From Scylla paramamosain (lineage: Eukaryota; Arthropoda; Malacostraca; Decapoda; Portunidae): a stretch of DNA of 64,000 nt. Numbering within the stretch: position 1 is the first letter of the stretch; every line of letters begins with the position of its first letter. The notes under the pieces were generated by a model that was not told the DNA's origin, ran no database searches, and saw only the letters and a program-made list of their open reading frames with translations. Position numbers and translations under genes: made by a program. This document shows, in pieces, positions 12,145 to 24,668 of the stretch. Location of the stretch: positions 10,323,501 to 10,387,500 of the forward strand of contig NC_087192.1 of the NCBI RefSeq assembly GCF_035594125.1, in the 5' to 3' direction.

Positions 12145-13500
12145 TCAGTAGACACCTGCCGAAACGATAATTACTCCCAGTGAGGTCTTAAGCACTGTTC
12201 AGGGGGTGCTGTGAACTTATCATTAAACCCAGCTGTGACCTCACTGAACGTTTCCCTTTGTCTCTCACAACACAAGGGGGCAGTCACAGCCTGCCCTCTA
12301 AAGACAAATCTCTTCCTCCACACAAAACTACAAGCACCTAATAACACACACACCCTTCACTCAAAAATTTTAAAATCATCATGGCGATTCCTACACCACT
12401 TAGGGTCGTTCTGTCGACGACCCTAAGTGTCTTGACAGCCCCCTCAACTTTTTCTTCATTAACTTCTGCAACATTCGCGGTCTAAGATCTAATTTTCAAT
12501 CTGTAGAACACCACCTCTCCTCTTCTAAACCTCATTTTCTTTTCCTTACTGAAACTTAGGTGTCTGAGGCAACTGACAGTAGTCCCTTTTCTGTTCCCTC
12601 CTACTTTCTTTATCCTCATTTTCGATCCAAAGCTGGATGCTGCGTTTATGTGCTCAATGACTTGACCTGCTCTCGTGCCCACGCTCTTGAATCTTCCGAG
12701 TTTTCCACCATCTGGCTACGACTACAGAGTCGCTCTCAAACTAAATTTATGTGTTGTATACCTTTCACCTAACTCCTCTGACTATAAGAAATTCTATGAC
12801 TATTTAACTTCTAAAGTGGAGCACATTCTGATCCTCTTCCCTTTTGCAGAGATTTCCATTCTTGGAGACTTCAATGTTTACCACCAGCTTTGGCTTTCCT
12901 CTCCCTTCACTGTCCATCCTGGTGAACTAGCTTTCAACTTTGCTATCCTCCACGACCTAGAGCAATTGGTGTAACACCCTACTCGTATTCCTGACCGTCT
13001 TGGAGATACGCCCAACATTCTTGACCTTTTCCTGACATCTAATCCTTCTGCTTGTGCTGTCACCCTTTCTTCTCCGTTGTGCTCCTCCGATCACAATCTC
13101 ATATCTATATCTTGTCCTATCGCTCCAATCCCTGCTCAGGATCACTCTAAGCGAAGGTGCCTCTGGCGTTTTGCCTCTACTAGTTGGGGAGACCTGAGGA
13201 GGTATTTTGCTGATTTTCCTTGAAATGATTACTGCTTCCGTGTCAGAGACCCGTCTTTGTGTGCTGAGCGCATAACAGAGGTGATAGTGCCTGGCATGGA
13301 GGCGTACATTCCTCACTCTTTTTCTCGTCCTAAACCTTCTAAACCTTGGTTTAACAAGCTTGTTCTCGTGCTATACATGATAGAGAGGTGGCCCACAAAA
13401 GGTACTTAAGCCTTCCATCACCAGAATCTCATGCACTTTATATATCTGCCCGGAACCATGCCAAGTCTGTCGTCCAACTAGCCAAAAACTCCTTCATTAA
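12145..13500 (+). pseudogene. Family A copy, 5' end through endonuclease, 3'-truncated
   Basis: The copy begins with the family 5' terminus (CAGTAGACACCTGCC) and includes the 5' UTR, the start codon region near 12380, and the EN domain with GDFNV near 12867 and SDHNLIS near 13084. It continues into the linker to about 13500 (NSFI), where it joins unrelated sequence. An internal deletion just after the start (ACACCACTTAGGGTCG) and several stops break the frame. The loss of its 3' part shows a post-insertion deletion, because LINE truncation normally removes the 5' end. Confidence 0.88.
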
Positions 13501-13581
13501 ATCTTCGCATTCAAAGGCCAAAATAGGAAACGGGTCATTTAGATGAAGAAAAAAAAAAAAAAACGGACAAAAACAATGAAG

Positions 13582-13583
<2 letters not shown>

Positions 13584-13657
<74 letters not shown>
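13584..13657. repeat. (CT)n microsatellite
   Basis: About 37 units separating the truncated family A copy from the 3' end of family B. Confidence 0.97.
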
Positions 13658-13659
<2 letters not shown>

Positions 13660-13664
13660 GTAGT

Positions 13665-15585
13665 ATTGATTGATTGATTGATACATTTATTGTTGCATTA
13701 ATAATGAAATACAACAAAGGAGGAGCCAACAACCTTGCCACCCACCCCCTGGACAAAGACTTAAGGGTAGAGTATCAAAAATATAAGAATATAGTATACA
13801 TTACAAGAATATAAGTAAATAAATAAATAAATACAGATATTGCACACCTTATTGCATACATATGCAATTAACCCACATGAGAGGGTATTCAGGTGAAATG
13901 GACCGTGGGACCAGCACCTTCTAGGGCGTGGATGAGATCACAGTCCATTGGGGAGGTAGATTGGAGAGCATACAGTGCAGCCTGATTGCCAACATAGAAG
14001 TATACATCCTTATGGAGAGGCGCCACAATATGGAGCGCCTCCAGAAGAGAATACAGTTCTGCCCTAGTGGAGGACATGTGTGAAGGAAGCCGCCTGGAAA
14101 CCTCAGTGTCAGTGAAGTGATTGGCAGAATTGTAGTCGCGAATGAACAGCCCACTTCCGGTCCTGCTGCCATTGACTGATCCATCACTATAAACATGAAA
14201 AGCCTGAACGTGGGGGTACTTGGACAATTTAGTCATGAACATGTCTTGCAGCACATGAGGGGCCCAGTCCCTCTAGGGCTGATGCAGTGAGTGAATATCA
14301 ACACTGACACGGTGAGGATTCCAAACGGGTTGGAGCAGTGACATAACAATGTTAATACAGGCCTCGGCTATACCTACACTTGTAAGAACTCCCAAGATCT
14401 TCCTGAAGTATGGAGTTGTAGGAGTCCGAGGATCATGATACAGGGGGGTCAGTGATCCCTTCAGAGAATCGGAGCCCGTGCATAGTATCCGACCAACAGT
14501 ACGACAAGTAATTTCCTGTATCCTACACATAATACTCGGCAGGTACAGTTCAGCTCTGAGGACCTCAGTCCGAGCAGTTCTTGGGCATCCCAAAATTATT
14601 CTCATGGCTTCATTCTGAACAAGCTCCATGGGACGGAGCTGGGTGGCACTAAACTGTATTAAAACAGGGGCTGCGTAATTAATGAGGGACCGTACGACAG
14701 ATATATAGAACATCCTTAGGACTGGAATGCGAGCCCCCAGGTCCCTGTTTGCTAGTAGCCGAAGTGGCGCTAGCCGTGGCAGACAGAGGTCTCGAACATA
14801 GTGTACAGCGTGGAGTGACTTCCTGAAACTCAGCTGTACACCTAGGTACTTGTGTGTATGAACTCTAGAGATGGGAACATTATTTACAGTGGGTGGTCGA
14901 GAGACCTTCCCTTTGACTTGAAATTTGGTTTTATATTCATTAATTACAAGTCCCATTTGAACACACAATGCTGCTAGTTGTGACAGAGCTAACTGGAGAG
15001 TCCTGGGTGTGGGGCATTGGAGGAGCATGTCGTCAGCATAGATGAGGACCTGGGTGCCCTGCGGGAAGGAACAACGCGCAATTTTGTCCATTAAAACATT
15101 GAAAAGCATTGGACTAAGGACTCCACCCTGTGATGTCCCAATCTCAAAGACTTCCTCAGAGGAGACTGCACCTTGAAACCAAACCTGTGCTGCTCTATTG
15201 TACAAATAGTCCCTGATCCATCCTAATAATCTACCTTTGACACCTTTGAAAATGAGTTCCTCCATAATAACATCTTTGTTGGTCCTGTCGAAGGCACCCT
15301 TGAGATCAACAAAAGCTCTGCACGTAGCATCCTTATTTATAAGGTACTCAACAAAACAATGACTTGTGGAATGACCTTTTAGGAAGCCATGTACTCGTAC
15401 ATTGCCAGAGAGTACGTGGCCCACCTTATATGTAAGCCTGTTCAATATTACCCGTTCCATCATCTTACACAGACTGCTGGTGAGAGAAATGGGGCGAAAG
15501 ATGCCATCACCTTTGGGAATTGGGATGATAATGGCTGATTTCCAGGAGTGGGAAAGCTTGCCTGCAGTGAGAGTAGTAGTAGTAG

Positions 15586-15590
<5 letters not shown>
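13665..15590 (-). mobile_element. Non-LTR retrotransposon family B (RT plus RNase H), 5'-truncated
   Basis: On the minus strand an RT-RNase H coding region is followed by an AT-rich 3' UTR and a terminal tetranucleotide tail (AATC)n at about 13665-13685. Simple-repeat tails are typical of I-like and related RNase H-bearing clades. The 5' end is lost at a (TAG/TTA)n microsatellite at 15586-15662. Confidence 0.85.
13872..15580 (-). pseudogene. RT-RNase H polyprotein of family B, nearly intact but stopped
   Basis: Reading from about 15580, SHSWKSAIIIPIPKGD enters RT, followed by FRPISLTSSLCKMMERV, motif A AFVDLKGAFDRT, TSQGGVLSPMLFN and catalytic YADD near 15031-15042. About 430 codons are open down to one amber codon at 14273-14275. 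The same frame continues as RNase H: VYSDGSVNG, SSTRAELYSLLEAL and an Asp position changed to Gly in FYVGNQAAL. A second change, Trp to TGA in VHFT-stop-IPSHVG, ends it at 13889. The remaining RNase H is deleted at about 13872. The N-terminal Asn and Thr runs upstream of 15580 are microsatellite translation, not protein. Confidence 0.9.
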
Positions 15591-17031
<1,441 letters not shown>

Positions 17032-17102
17032 CCCTAACCTTTCATTTTTATCACTATCATCCTCTCCTATTTTTCTTCACCACTTGTTTATCTTCTTACA
17101 TT

Positions 17103-18386
17103 TTGACCTCAATGAAGCACAAGTCTGTTTTACTTGTATTAAATTGCCTGCCGTTAATATACCTATACATTTATCCTGTTAGTTTGTCATTAATTACTAC
17201 ATCTAGATATTTGTATTCTTTTTATTCTTTCAACTTGTTTGTTAGTTATGACAAGTGGATTAGACCGAAAATCAATTATAATTTTTTTTTCATTTTCCTT
17301 ACATTTAGTTTATGTAGTTGTTATACCATGATACAAAGTTATCGACTTCAGCCAACAAAACTCGTGCGAATTATCTTTCCTAATTTTGCCTATTATTGCA
17401 GTGCCGTCTGCATATCTTATTATAAAACAACTAGGATATTCGCTTCCACAGTTATGTAGAGCGGGGGATCGGTACAGAAACTTCCAGACAGGTGCCGTGA
17501 GTTTATTTGCGGGCGCTGTTCACAGGCGCAGTTAGATTCCGCAGACACGGTCACAGCAAGTATACAACAGAGGCCCAAACTCCAGGTGGTGCTTAAATCA
17601 CAATAAAGGAAAACCATTGCAGGCGTGAGTGTGTGGTGTTTTAGGTAGGCGTCCAGTCAACCGAATGAGCGAGACCGTGGCAGTACCCAACGAGGTGTAA
17701 ACCGCATTACTGGAACCTACCTCGAACTTCTAATGGTGTATCTATGTACTCCTACAGTTATTTGTATTTAGCGTAAGCAGTAGTGGAGCTAGAACACATC
17801 CCTGAGGTGCCCCAGTGTTCGTGATAGCAATGTCAGATTTAATGCTTTTAATTTTGGTATATTGTGTACATTCTGTTAGGTAACTATGGATCTATATAAT
17901 TAGTTTACTGCTAACATTCAAACCTAATAACTTGTTTAGTAGAAATGGGACTGAATAGTGTTGAAAGCACTACTAAAGTAAATAAAGAGTATTCGAACCT
18001 GTGTATTTCGAGATTCCAGATGTTCATATATTGGGTGGAGCAATGTTAATACAACATCCTGAACACTCCTATTTTGACAATAGGCAAACTGTAAATTATC
18101 TCGTTTTGAGTATATATATTTATAGAGATAATGCTTCACAATGTGCTCAAATCATTTCATTGTAACTGAGGTTAGTGCTACAGGTCGGAGATCATTAAAC
18201 TCTTTTGGGCTGTTATTTTTAGGTACAGGAATAATCTCTGATTTTTTCCACACATCCAATACCATGGATTGGTCAAGTGAAGCTTGGAAAAGATTACAAA
18301 CTAGGTTAATAAGCTGTTCTGCACAGTATTTTAGTAATTTTGAACCAATATTATCTGGACCACATGCTTTTCTACAAAAGACCCGG
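17103..18386 (-). pseudogene. Rex1/Babar-like LINE reverse transcriptase (family C), interrupted
   Basis: Minus-strand reading gives FCRKACGPDNIGSKLL near 18380, VWKKSEIIPVPKNN near 18250, LRPVALTSVTMK near 18190, FIYFSSAFNTIQSH (motif A) near 17960 and the NTGAPQGCVLAP equivalent near 17800. After a 295-bp insertion the RT resumes with FIIRYADGTAIIGKI near 17420-17375 and IDFRSNP near 17270. The YADD motif has become YADG. The order and phrases match the Rex1/Babar group of non-LTR elements. Multiple frameshifts and stops show it is dead. Confidence 0.78.
17456..17750. mobile_element. 295-bp insertion of unknown class within family C
   Basis: Family C coding sequence is contiguous when 17456-17750 is removed. 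Both junctions carry the target string CYACAGTTAT (17446-17455 and 17752-17761), a 10-bp duplication with one mismatch. The insert has no obvious terminal inverted repeats and contains AATAAA near 17602. The duplication length would suit a SINE-like or Mutator-like insertion. The class is not determined. Confidence 0.65.
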
Positions 18387-18509
18387 ATTCATGAAACTTA
18401 GCAACTAGACTTACTTGAAAGGACCAAGTTACCATGCCGCTACCAGAGGTGGTAAATCGGTATTCAGCAACGACATAGTAGCGGCCTGCTAGCATCTTTT
18501 GAACAATGC

Positions 18510-19440
18510 CTGCATCAGTTGCTGAACAACAAGCCGAGCCAGATGTTACGGTTCTTTTGTTGCCTCCTTTCTTCAGCTGAGGCGATTTCAAGTGAGGTGA
18601 TGCTACGTCCATTATTTCTGCAACGAATACCAGACAACGTGTGAGCAAACGTTGTCGGTGTTTCCGCCAGGTCATTACCCCGATCTTCTAGCAGTCTAGC
18701 TGAAACAACAGATCGGATCATGAAAGTATATGTGATGCAGCCTTTGCTGGTGTTGCAGCTGAACCACCTGCCCCAGCACCACATGCAAGTGACCACTCGA
18801 AGATGACGCACAGTATAACAAGCCAGCAACCGACTGCTACTTCAGGCTGTTTCTACGTACACTCCGCCATCCGATACATCAAACTGTTTCTATTTCCAGT
18901 GTTTCCACAAGTGCAGTGAATTCAGCTCAGTTGGCATCCAGTCATGAATGTCGGTGACGCTATCATGTCACAAGTGTTGATATTGTGAAAGCGGGAATTA
19001 AGGTACAGCACAGTAGATAGCGAGGTGATCAGCTACCAACAACGCTGCACTGGTCGGGCTACGAGTATATCCAAGCGTGAGTGCGGCAACGACTCTGGGA
19101 CCCACACCTGCAGAGCTGCCTTTTCTACCTGACCGACAGATGTACCTGACCAACAGATGTACATCCTTGTGCTTCTGCATTCTGCCGAACCACAAGGATG
19201 GCACTCCTGCCTTGGACGTTAGGATGTTGGCAGCAAATGGCACACACATCAGCACGTATGGCAACAAGACCATCACTCATAATCTTCATCTTGGGCTGCC
19301 GTATATAGTATGGACATTCCTTTTGGCGGACTCGAGTTACCCATCATGGGTGGGGACTTTCTGTAGCATTATATCTTCTCCATCGATAAGTTGTATACAT
19401 TATAGAGTGTGTGTGATCGACCAAGGGACGTTGTATACAG
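18510..19440 (+). pseudogene. Ty3/Gypsy gag C-terminus and protease relic
   Basis: The plus strand reads NKPSQMLR near 18525, then SSEVMLRPLFLQRIPDNVRANV (about 18590-18655) and LAETTDRIMKVY (about 18700-18735). This is the usual C-terminal part of a Gypsy capsid region (LR.LFLQRLP, LA..ADRI). After a degraded stretch, a retropepsin-like part follows: LDVRMLAANGTHISTYG (about 19215-19265), YIVWTFLLADSSYPSWVGTF for W.F..ADV..PILGADF, and then HYIFSID-type text near 19370. The active-site DTG region is not preserved. No RT follows. Confidence 0.75.
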
Positions 19441-19492
19441 CCAGCCTACCGTTTTAAATTGACTGCCTACCTGCTCACCGCTGTTATAAGAG

Positions 19493-20206
<714 letters not shown>

Positions 20207-20219
20207 GATGACGATGCTG

Positions 20220-20496
<277 letters not shown>

Positions 20497-20499
20497 TCG

Positions 20500-21042
20500 T
20501 TTTTTTTTTTTATGTAGGAGGGACACTGGCCAAGGGCAACAAAAATCCAATAAAAAAAAAAAAAGCTCACTGAGATGCCAGTCCCAGAAAATGGTCCAAA
20601 GCGGTAGTCAAAAACTGAAGGATAAGTGTCTTGAAACCTCCCTCTTGAAGGAATTCAAGTCATAGGAAGGTGGAAATACAGAAGCAGGCAGGGAGTTCCA
20701 AAGTTTACCAGAGAAAGGGATGAGTGATTGAGAATACTGGTTAACTCTTGCATTAGAGAGGTGAACAGAATAGGGGTGAGAGAAAGAAGAAAGTCTTGTG
20801 CAGCGAGGCCGCAGGAGGGGATGCATGCAGTTAGCAAAATCAAAAGAGCAGTTAGCATGAAAATAGCGGTAGAAGACAGCTAGAGAAGCCATATTGCGAC
20901 AATGAGAGAGAGGCTGAAGACAGTCAGTTAGAGTAGAGGAGTTGATGAGATGAAAAGCTTTTGATTCTATCCTGTCTAGAAGAGCGGTATGAGTGGAACC
21001 CCGTCAGACATGTGAAGCATACTCCATACATGGACGGGTAAA
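20500..21042 (-). pseudogene. Family A copy, 3' part (continued at 23313)
   Basis: The minus-strand tail (T run at 20500, ATGTAGGAGGGACACTGGCC) is followed by the C-terminal coding region, including RNVASLAVFYRYF, ANCMHPLL and GKLWNSLPASVF, up to the phrase ACATGGACGGGTAA at 21042. There it is interrupted by the Harbinger composite and resumes at 23313 with TAAGACCCTTGTACAGAG. Joining the two gives the normal family A sequence. Confidence 0.88.
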
Positions 21043-21057
21043 TAGGAAAGCAGCGCG

Positions 21058-21193
21058 CTCTCTTATTGGCTGGGCTGCTACCAATGAGGAAAGAGAATGT
21101 GCGTTACTATGGCAACCCCTGGGTTACTCCACGTGGAGGAATGTTTTTATCACGTGACACGCACACAGCTCTTCAGTCCCATCACTGGCAGTC
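21058..21193 (+). promoter_or_regulatory. Transposon promoter copy A: CCAAT, RFX X-box and E-box motifs
   Basis: Upstream of the MADF start lie an inverted CCAAT (ATTGGC 21065-21070), CCAAT (21081-21085), a perfect X-box-type palindrome GTTACTATGGCAAC (21103-21116, RYYNYY-N2-RRNRAC) and two CACGTG E-boxes (21130-21135, 21151-21156). The same order occurs in copy B. This arrangement resembles a compact Pol II promoter. Binding is not demonstrated. Confidence 0.55.
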
Positions 21194-21378
21194 ATGGCGG
21201 AGCAAAGGCTTGAGGCAATAGACACTGACCTTCTCATTAATGAAATAGAAAAACGTCCAGCCTTATGGGATATGCAGTCCCCGTACTATAAAGATAGGAA
21301 TTTGAAAAAAAAAATGCTGGGAAGAGATTGCAGATATCTTCTGTAGTTCAGGAGAGGTTAAGGAGAAACAAGCTATGG
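21194..21378 (+). pseudogene. MADF/Myb-SANT-like exon of Harbinger, copy A
   Basis: Autonomous Harbinger elements encode a Myb/SANT-type DNA-binding helper protein besides the transposase. From ATG at 21194 the reading is MAEQRLEAIDTDLLINEIEK and RPALWDMQSPYYKDRNLKKK, typical of a MADF domain (LI..I...P.LWD...P.Y.....K...W..IA). A ten-A run at 21305-21314 causes a one-base frameshift. In the shifted frame CWEEIADIF continues and ends at a good splice donor, GGTAAGTT (GT at 21379). The next exon is gone. Confidence 0.7.
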
Positions 21379-21433
21379 GTAAGTTAACAGAATAACTTTA
21401 TTATTTATTTTTTTAACTATTTCAACTTGTATA

Positions 21434-21760
21434 CTACATCTGAGCAGCAACATGGCTTTCTCCCCTTTCCCCTGACATTAGCAGCTCATCGAATGATTTC
21501 ACTGACATTCTAAAATAGTTGAAAAACTTGTCTTCATGTTCTCTTAAACTCGGGTACAAGGTTGTATACATGCCATGGGTAAGTCTGTCTTGTAAAATTG
21601 GATGAACCCAGTATCTTCTTTCTCGCCGCTTGCGCCGCTTCAAACGGCGATGCAAGATCCAAGCACATGCTACCTCTTCTAGATCCATCCTGGTTGAAAC
21701 TGTCTGTTGCTCTCTGCATTCAGTGCATTGTTTGGCACACACATATGCACGCACAAACAC
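21434..21760 (-). pseudogene. PIF/Harbinger transposase N-terminal fragment, copy A
   Basis: Homologues (DDE_Tnp_4/HARBI1 group) start with a basic, Arg-rich segment followed by RxxWVHP. Here MDLEEVACAWILHRRLKRRK (probable start 21688) leads to RRYWVHPILQDRL, YTTLYPSLREHEDKFFNYF and RMSVKSFDELL. After DELL the similarity to the family stops. The ORF ends about ten codons later, so the catalytic DDE region is absent through internal deletion. The 24 residues before the chosen Met come from terminal-repeat-adjacent sequence. Confidence 0.82.
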
Positions 21761-21867
21761 AAGCGTCGCGTTAACGCCGCGTTTGAAAGCGCCTCGTGTG
21801 AGCGGTAGTTTCTAACGCCGCGTTTGCTAACGCGCGTTGGAAAGCGCCTCGTGTAAACAGGGCCTAA

Positions 21868-22176
21868 TTAGCAAGGGACCCAGACGTTAACGCGGCGTCA
21901 GGCAAAACGCCGCGTCACGTGTGACCGGTTCCTATAGACTACCATTGACTTTGCTAACGCCGCGTTTGCTAACGCGCGTTGGAAACGCCTCGTATAAACA
22001 GGGCCTTAAAAGGCCCTCGTATAAACAGGGCCTTAAAAGGCCCTGTTTATACGAGGCGTTTCCAACGCGCGTTAGCAAACGCGGCGTTAGCAAAGTCAAT
22101 GGTAGTCTATAGGAACCGGTCACACGTGACGCGGCGTTTTGCCTGACGCCGCGTTAACGTCTGGGTCCCTTGCTAA
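21868..22176. repeat. Large palindrome of Harbinger terminal sequence, 140-bp arms
   Basis: The left arm 21868-22007 is the reverse complement of the right arm 22037-22176. The 29-base centre contains a 27-bp tandem duplication (21991-22017 and 22018-22044). The arms carry GGCCCTGTTTATACGAGGCG, AACGCGCGTTAGC, ACGCCGCGTTA and the self-complementary CACGTG. The two matching short proteins read from opposite strands here are a consequence of the palindrome. Confidence 0.93.
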
Positions 22177-22265
22177 CGCGCGTTTGGCGAGCGGCTCGAG
22201 ATACATTGAAGCATATGGGAACGGTTACACACAGCGGTAAACGCCGCGTTTTGAAAGCAGCGCGC

Positions 22266-22401
22266 TCTCTTATTGGCTGGGCTGCTACCAATGAGGAAAG
22301 AGAATGTGCGTTACTATGGCAACCCCTGGGTTACTCCACGTGGAGGAATTTTTTTTATCACGTGACACGCACACAGCTCTTCAGTTCCATCACTGGCAGT
22401 C
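22266..22401 (+). promoter_or_regulatory. Transposon promoter copy B
   Basis: Same motif order as copy A: the X-box GTTACTATGGCAAC at 22310-22323, and CACGTG at 22337-22342 and 22359-22364, ahead of the ATG at 22402. A T-run length difference is the main change. Confidence 0.55.
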
Positions 22402-22586
22402 ATGGCGGAGCAAAGGCTTGAGGCAATAGACACTGAACTTCTCATTAATGAAATAGAAAAACGTCCAGCCTTATGGGATATGCAGTCCCCGTACTATAAA
22501 GATAGGAATTTGAAAAAAAAAATGCTGGGAAGAGATTGCAGATATCTTCTGTAGTTCAGGAGAGGTTAAGGAGAAACAAGCTATGG
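22402..22586 (+). pseudogene. MADF/Myb-SANT-like exon of Harbinger, copy B
   Basis: Near-identical to copy A, including the same ten-A frameshifting run and the same GGTAAGTT donor. One substitution (GACCTT to GAACTT) changes Asp-Leu to Glu-Leu. Sharing the frameshift shows the lesion predates the duplication. Confidence 0.7.
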
Positions 22587-22641
22587 GTAAGTTAACAGAA
22601 TAACTTTATTATTTATTTTTTTAACTATTTCAACTTGTATA

Positions 22642-22968
22642 CTACATCTGAGCAGCAACATGGCTTTCTCCCCTTTCCCCTGACATTAGCAGCTCATCGA
22701 ATGATTTCACTGACATTCTAAAATAGTTGAAAAACTTGTCTTCATGTTCTCTTAAACTCGGGTACAAGGTTGTATATATGCCATGGGTAAGTCTGTCTTG
22801 TAAAATTGGATGAACCCAGTATCTTCTTTCTCGCCGCTTGCGCCGCTTCAAACGGCGATGCAAGATCCAAGCACATGCTACCTCTTCTAGATCCATCCTG
22901 GTTGAAACTGTCTGTTGCTCTCTGCATTCAGTGCATTGTTTGGCACACACATATGCACGCACAAACAC
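22642..22968 (-). pseudogene. PIF/Harbinger transposase N-terminal fragment, copy B
   Basis: Identical in architecture and deletion endpoint to copy A, with one visible residue change (HGMYTT to HGIYTT). The RRYWVHPILQDRL and FFNYFRMSVKSFDELL blocks are intact; the catalytic domain is absent. Confidence 0.82.
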
Positions 22969-23072
22969 AAGCGTCGCGTTAACGCCGCGTTTGAAAGCGC
23001 CTCGTGTGAGCGGTAGTTTCTAACGCCGCGTTTGCTAACGCGCATTGGAAAGCGCCTCGTGTAAACAGGGCC

Positions 23073-23312
23073 TAACGCGGCGTCAGGCAAAACGCCGCGT
23101 CACGTGTGACCGGTATATATAGACTACCATTGACTTTGCTAACGCCGCGTTTGCTAACGCGCGTTGGAAACGCCTCGTATAAACAGGGCCTTTAACGCGG
23201 CGTCAGGCAAAACGCCGCGTCACGTGTGACCGGTATATATAGACTACCATTGACTTTGCTAACGCCGCGTTTGCTAACGCGCGTTGGAAACGCCTCGTAT
23301 AAACAGGGCCTT
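23073..23312. repeat. 120-bp tandem duplication of the Harbinger terminus
   Basis: 23073-23192 and 23193-23312 are the same 120-bp unit, starting TAACGCGGCGTCAGG and ending AAACAGGGCCTT, with no differences that I can see. The composite therefore has two stacked right ends. Confidence 0.95.
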
Positions 23313-24578
23313 AGTAAGACCCTTGTACAGAGTTAGCAGCTGGGGGGGGGGGGGGCGGTGAGAAAAACCGGAGAAGACCTCTCAGAACGCTTAATTTAAT
23401 AGAAACTGTTTTAGCTAGAGATAAGATGTGAAGTTTCCAGTTCAGATTTTATGTAAAGGACAGACCGAGGATGTTCAGTGTAGAAGAGGGGGACAACTGA
23501 CTGTCATTGAAGAAGAGGGGATAGTTGTCTGAAAGGTTGTGTCGAGTTGATAGATGGAGGAATTGAGTTTTTGAGGCATTGAACAATACCATGTTTATTT
23601 TGCCCCAATCAGAAATTTTAGAAAGATCAGAAGTCAAGCGTTCTGTGGCTTCCCTGCGTGAAATGTTTACCTCCTGAAGTGTTGGACGTCTATGAAAAGA
23701 CGTGGAAAAGTGCAGGATGGTATCATCAGCGTAGGAGTGGATAGGACAAGATGTTTGGTTTAGAAGATCATTGATGAATAATAAGAAGAGAGTGGGATAC
23801 AGGAAAGAACCCTGAGGAACACCACTGTTAATAGATTTAGGAGAAGAACAGTGACCGTTTACTAAAGCAACAATAGAACGGTCAGAAAGGAAACCTGAGA
23901 TGAAGTTACAGAGAGAAGGATAAAAGCCGCAAGAGGGTAGTTTGGAAATGAAAGCTTTGTGCCAAACTCTATCAAAAGCTTTTGATATATCCAAGGCAAC
24001 AGTAAAAATTTCACCAAAATCTCTAAAAGAGGATGACCAAGACTCAGTAAGGAAAGCCAAAAGATCACCAGTAGAGCGGCCTTGACGGAACCTATACTGA
24101 CGAGCAGATAGAAGGTTGCGGAGTGACAGATGTTTAAGAATCTTTCTGTTAAGGATAGATTAAAAAGTTTTAGATAGACAGGAAATTAAAGCAATAGGAC
24201 GGTAGTTTGAGGGATTAGAACGGTCACCCTTTTTAGGAACAGGCTGAATGTAGGCAAACTTCCAGCAAGAAGGAAAGGTAGATGTTGACAGACAGAGCTG
24301 AAAGAGTTTGACTATTGTTTCAGAGAACAATAGGAGGGACCCTATCAGGTCCATAAGTCTTCCGAGGGTTTAGGCCAGTGAGGGGATGGAAAACATCATT
24401 GTGAAGAATTTTAATAGGTAGCATGAAGTAGTCAGAGTGTGGAGGAAAGGGAAGAACAAGCCCTGAATCGTTGAAGGTAAAGTTTTTAGCAAAGGTTCGA
24501 ATAAACAATTCAGCTTTAGAGATAGATGTGATACCAGTGGTGCCATTTGGTTGAAATAAAGGAGGGAAAGAAAATAAG
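23313..24578 (-). pseudogene. Family A copy, RT part (continuation of 20500-21042)
   Basis: Minus-strand RT text is readable: [17 protein letters not shown] near 24225, [14 protein letters not shown] near 23965, [15 protein letters not shown] near 23815 and YADDT near 23735, then [14 protein letters not shown] near 23560. There are stops (for example in the FESILNRK region at about 24160) and a deletion after LSTSTFP near 24315. The copy ends in the linker near 24578. A G(13) run at 23342-23354 interrupts the QLLTLYKG region. Confidence 0.87.
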
Positions 24579-24668
24579 TAGGTAAATGTAATTCTTATTA
24601 TACGTAATTCTGTTTCAGTTATTTCCTCTTTTTATTTATTTATCCATTTTTTTTTTGTAAAAGGGCTG

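Larger units (their letters stand above)
21043..23312. mobile_element. Composite PIF/Harbinger insertion: two deleted copies around a palindrome
   Basis: The insertion splits a family A copy, with TAA at both junctions (a PIF/Harbinger-type 3-bp site). Copy A (21050-21867) and copy B (22037-23072) are head to tail and nearly identical across about 820 bp. Each has a MADF-type exon on the plus strand and a transposase exon on the minus strand, facing each other with the intervening part deleted. Terminal sequence GGCCCTGTTTATACGAGGCG repeats several times. Copy A lacks its left terminus, and copy B ends in a 120-bp tandem duplication of the terminus. Confidence 0.85.

Noticed and set aside
21921..22123. 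Two similar 63-residue proteins on opposite strands
   Set aside because: They are the same palindromic transposon-terminus sequence read from both strands.
21031..23320. Simple canonical 3-bp target duplication proving one clean Harbinger insertion
   Set aside because: TAA is present at both junctions, but the left terminus of copy A is missing, so the match could be coincidental or follow a deletion.
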